64,000 bases of DNA from Paracoccus sp. SMMA_5_TC (lineage in GTDB: Bacteria; Pseudomonadota; Alphaproteobacteria; Rhodobacterales; Rhodobacteraceae): contig NZ_CP102355.1 in assembly GCF_009696685.2 (NCBI RefSeq), forward strand, positions 835,001 to 899,000, in the 5' to 3' direction. Shown here one piece after another: positions 63,744-64,000 of this stretch. The notes below the pieces were generated by a model. The model had not been told where the DNA came from. It saw nothing but the letters and a program-made list of their open reading frames with translations, and did no database searches. The position numbers were made by a program, and so were the translations under genes. Positions within the stretch are counted from its first letter, which is position 1. Each line of letters starts with the position of its first letter.

Positions 63744-64000
63744 GCCTGCCGCTGATGATCTTTGCCGCCGGCAAGGGCACGCGCATGGCGCCGCTGACCG
63801 ACCGGCTGCCCAAGCCGCTGATCCCGGTGGCCGGACGGACGCTGCTCGACCGGGCGCTGGATCTGGGCCGTGCGGCCGGCGCGGGTCCGGTGGTGGTCAA
63901 TATCCACCATCTGGGCCAACAGATCCGCGACCACCTCGGCCCCGATATTGCTGTTTCCGACGAAAGCGACCAGCTGCTCGAGACCGGTGGCGGGCTGCGC
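63740..64000 (+). CDS. murU: N-acetylmuramate-1-phosphate uridylyltransferase MurU, 5' part
   Basis: First 87 codons of a nucleotidyltransferase; the rest lies beyond the right edge. MIFAAGKGTRMAPLTDRLPKPLIPVAGRTLLDRALDLG is the sugar nucleotidyltransferase signature, and VVNIHHLGQQIRDHL and ETGGGLR follow. Overlaps the kinase stop by 4 bp (ATGA). Paired with the AmgK part it would make UDP-MurNAc from recycled MurNAc, bypassing de novo synthesis. Confidence 0.9.
   Translation, partial: MSLPLMIFAAGKGTRMAPLTDRLPKPLIPVAGRTLLDRALDLGRAAGAGPVVVNIHHLGQQIRDHLGPDIAVSDESDQLLETGGGLR

Overview
The window is one contiguous piece of a high-GC alphaproteobacterial chromosome, most likely a Rhodobacteraceae member close to Paracoccus. 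This rests on gene order and content: an RpoH-type promoter before clpB; phyR-nepR-ecfG; sqdBDC; rho-mnmE-mnmG-rsmG-parA-parB beside a DnaA-box cluster; aroE-coaE-dnaQ; and a TsaE-phosphotransferase fusion followed by murU. I see no insertion sequence, phage gene, CRISPR array or rRNA. Species assignment is inference.

Layout. 1-5.7 kb: 5'-terminal part of clpB, pyrF, a Nudix hydrolase, a short NfeD-like protein with an SPFH protein, N-formylglutamate amidohydrolase, tRNA-Val(GAC) and rpmJ. 5.7-16.8 kb: a seven-gene operon on the minus strand (AMP-dependent acyl-CoA synthetase, LivG, LivH, LivM, a large periplasmic binding protein, LivF, and a phenylacetate-CoA-ligase-like enzyme). A hybrid histidine kinase and an OmpR-type regulator are transcribed away from it. 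Together these look like a sensing, import and CoA-activation module for a carboxylic acid. 16.8-25.5 kb: aroQ, a HAD phosphatase, then a TPP riboswitch ahead of thiD-thiO-thiS-thiG-thiE-thiF and a pyrimidine-precursor uptake and salvage set (NMT1-like binding protein, TenA, ATPase, permease); no thiC lies in this locus. 25.5-33.3 kb: mobA, fghA, a GNAT acetyltransferase, a ClpP paralogue with a poly-Asp N-terminus, a DUF454 protein, hemW-ridA-rdgB-rph, and divergent hrcA-grpE.

33.3-41 kb is the origin neighbourhood: parB, parA, rsmG, mnmG, mnmE, rho and hemJ all read on the minus strand. There is a perfect 16-bp parS in the start of rsmG and a 15/16 parS in the start of mnmG. A 408-bp non-coding, AT-richer segment carries one perfect and several near-perfect DnaA boxes and is proposed as oriC. 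The genes here are visibly less GC-rich than the rest of the window.

41-56 kb carries an orphan TAXI-type solute-binding protein; a glycine-betaine-demethylase-like Rieske oxygenase and its reductase (gbcAB); an aldo/keto reductase; a nitronate monooxygenase; the general stress response module (phyR, a 48-residue nepR, ecfG and an HWE/HisKA_2 kinase) with a textbook EcfG promoter; a RluA-type pseudouridine synthase; a LysE exporter; a GFA protein; a free-methionine-sulfoxide-reductase-like GAF protein; and the sulfolipid operon sqdB-sqdD-sqdC with a divergent four-cysteine Rrf2 regulator. 56-64 kb returns to core genes: aroE, coaE, dnaQ, a YihY-type membrane protein, truB, a phosphodiester-glycosidase-like protein, rbfA, dapB, the tsaE-phosphotransferase fusion and the start of murU.
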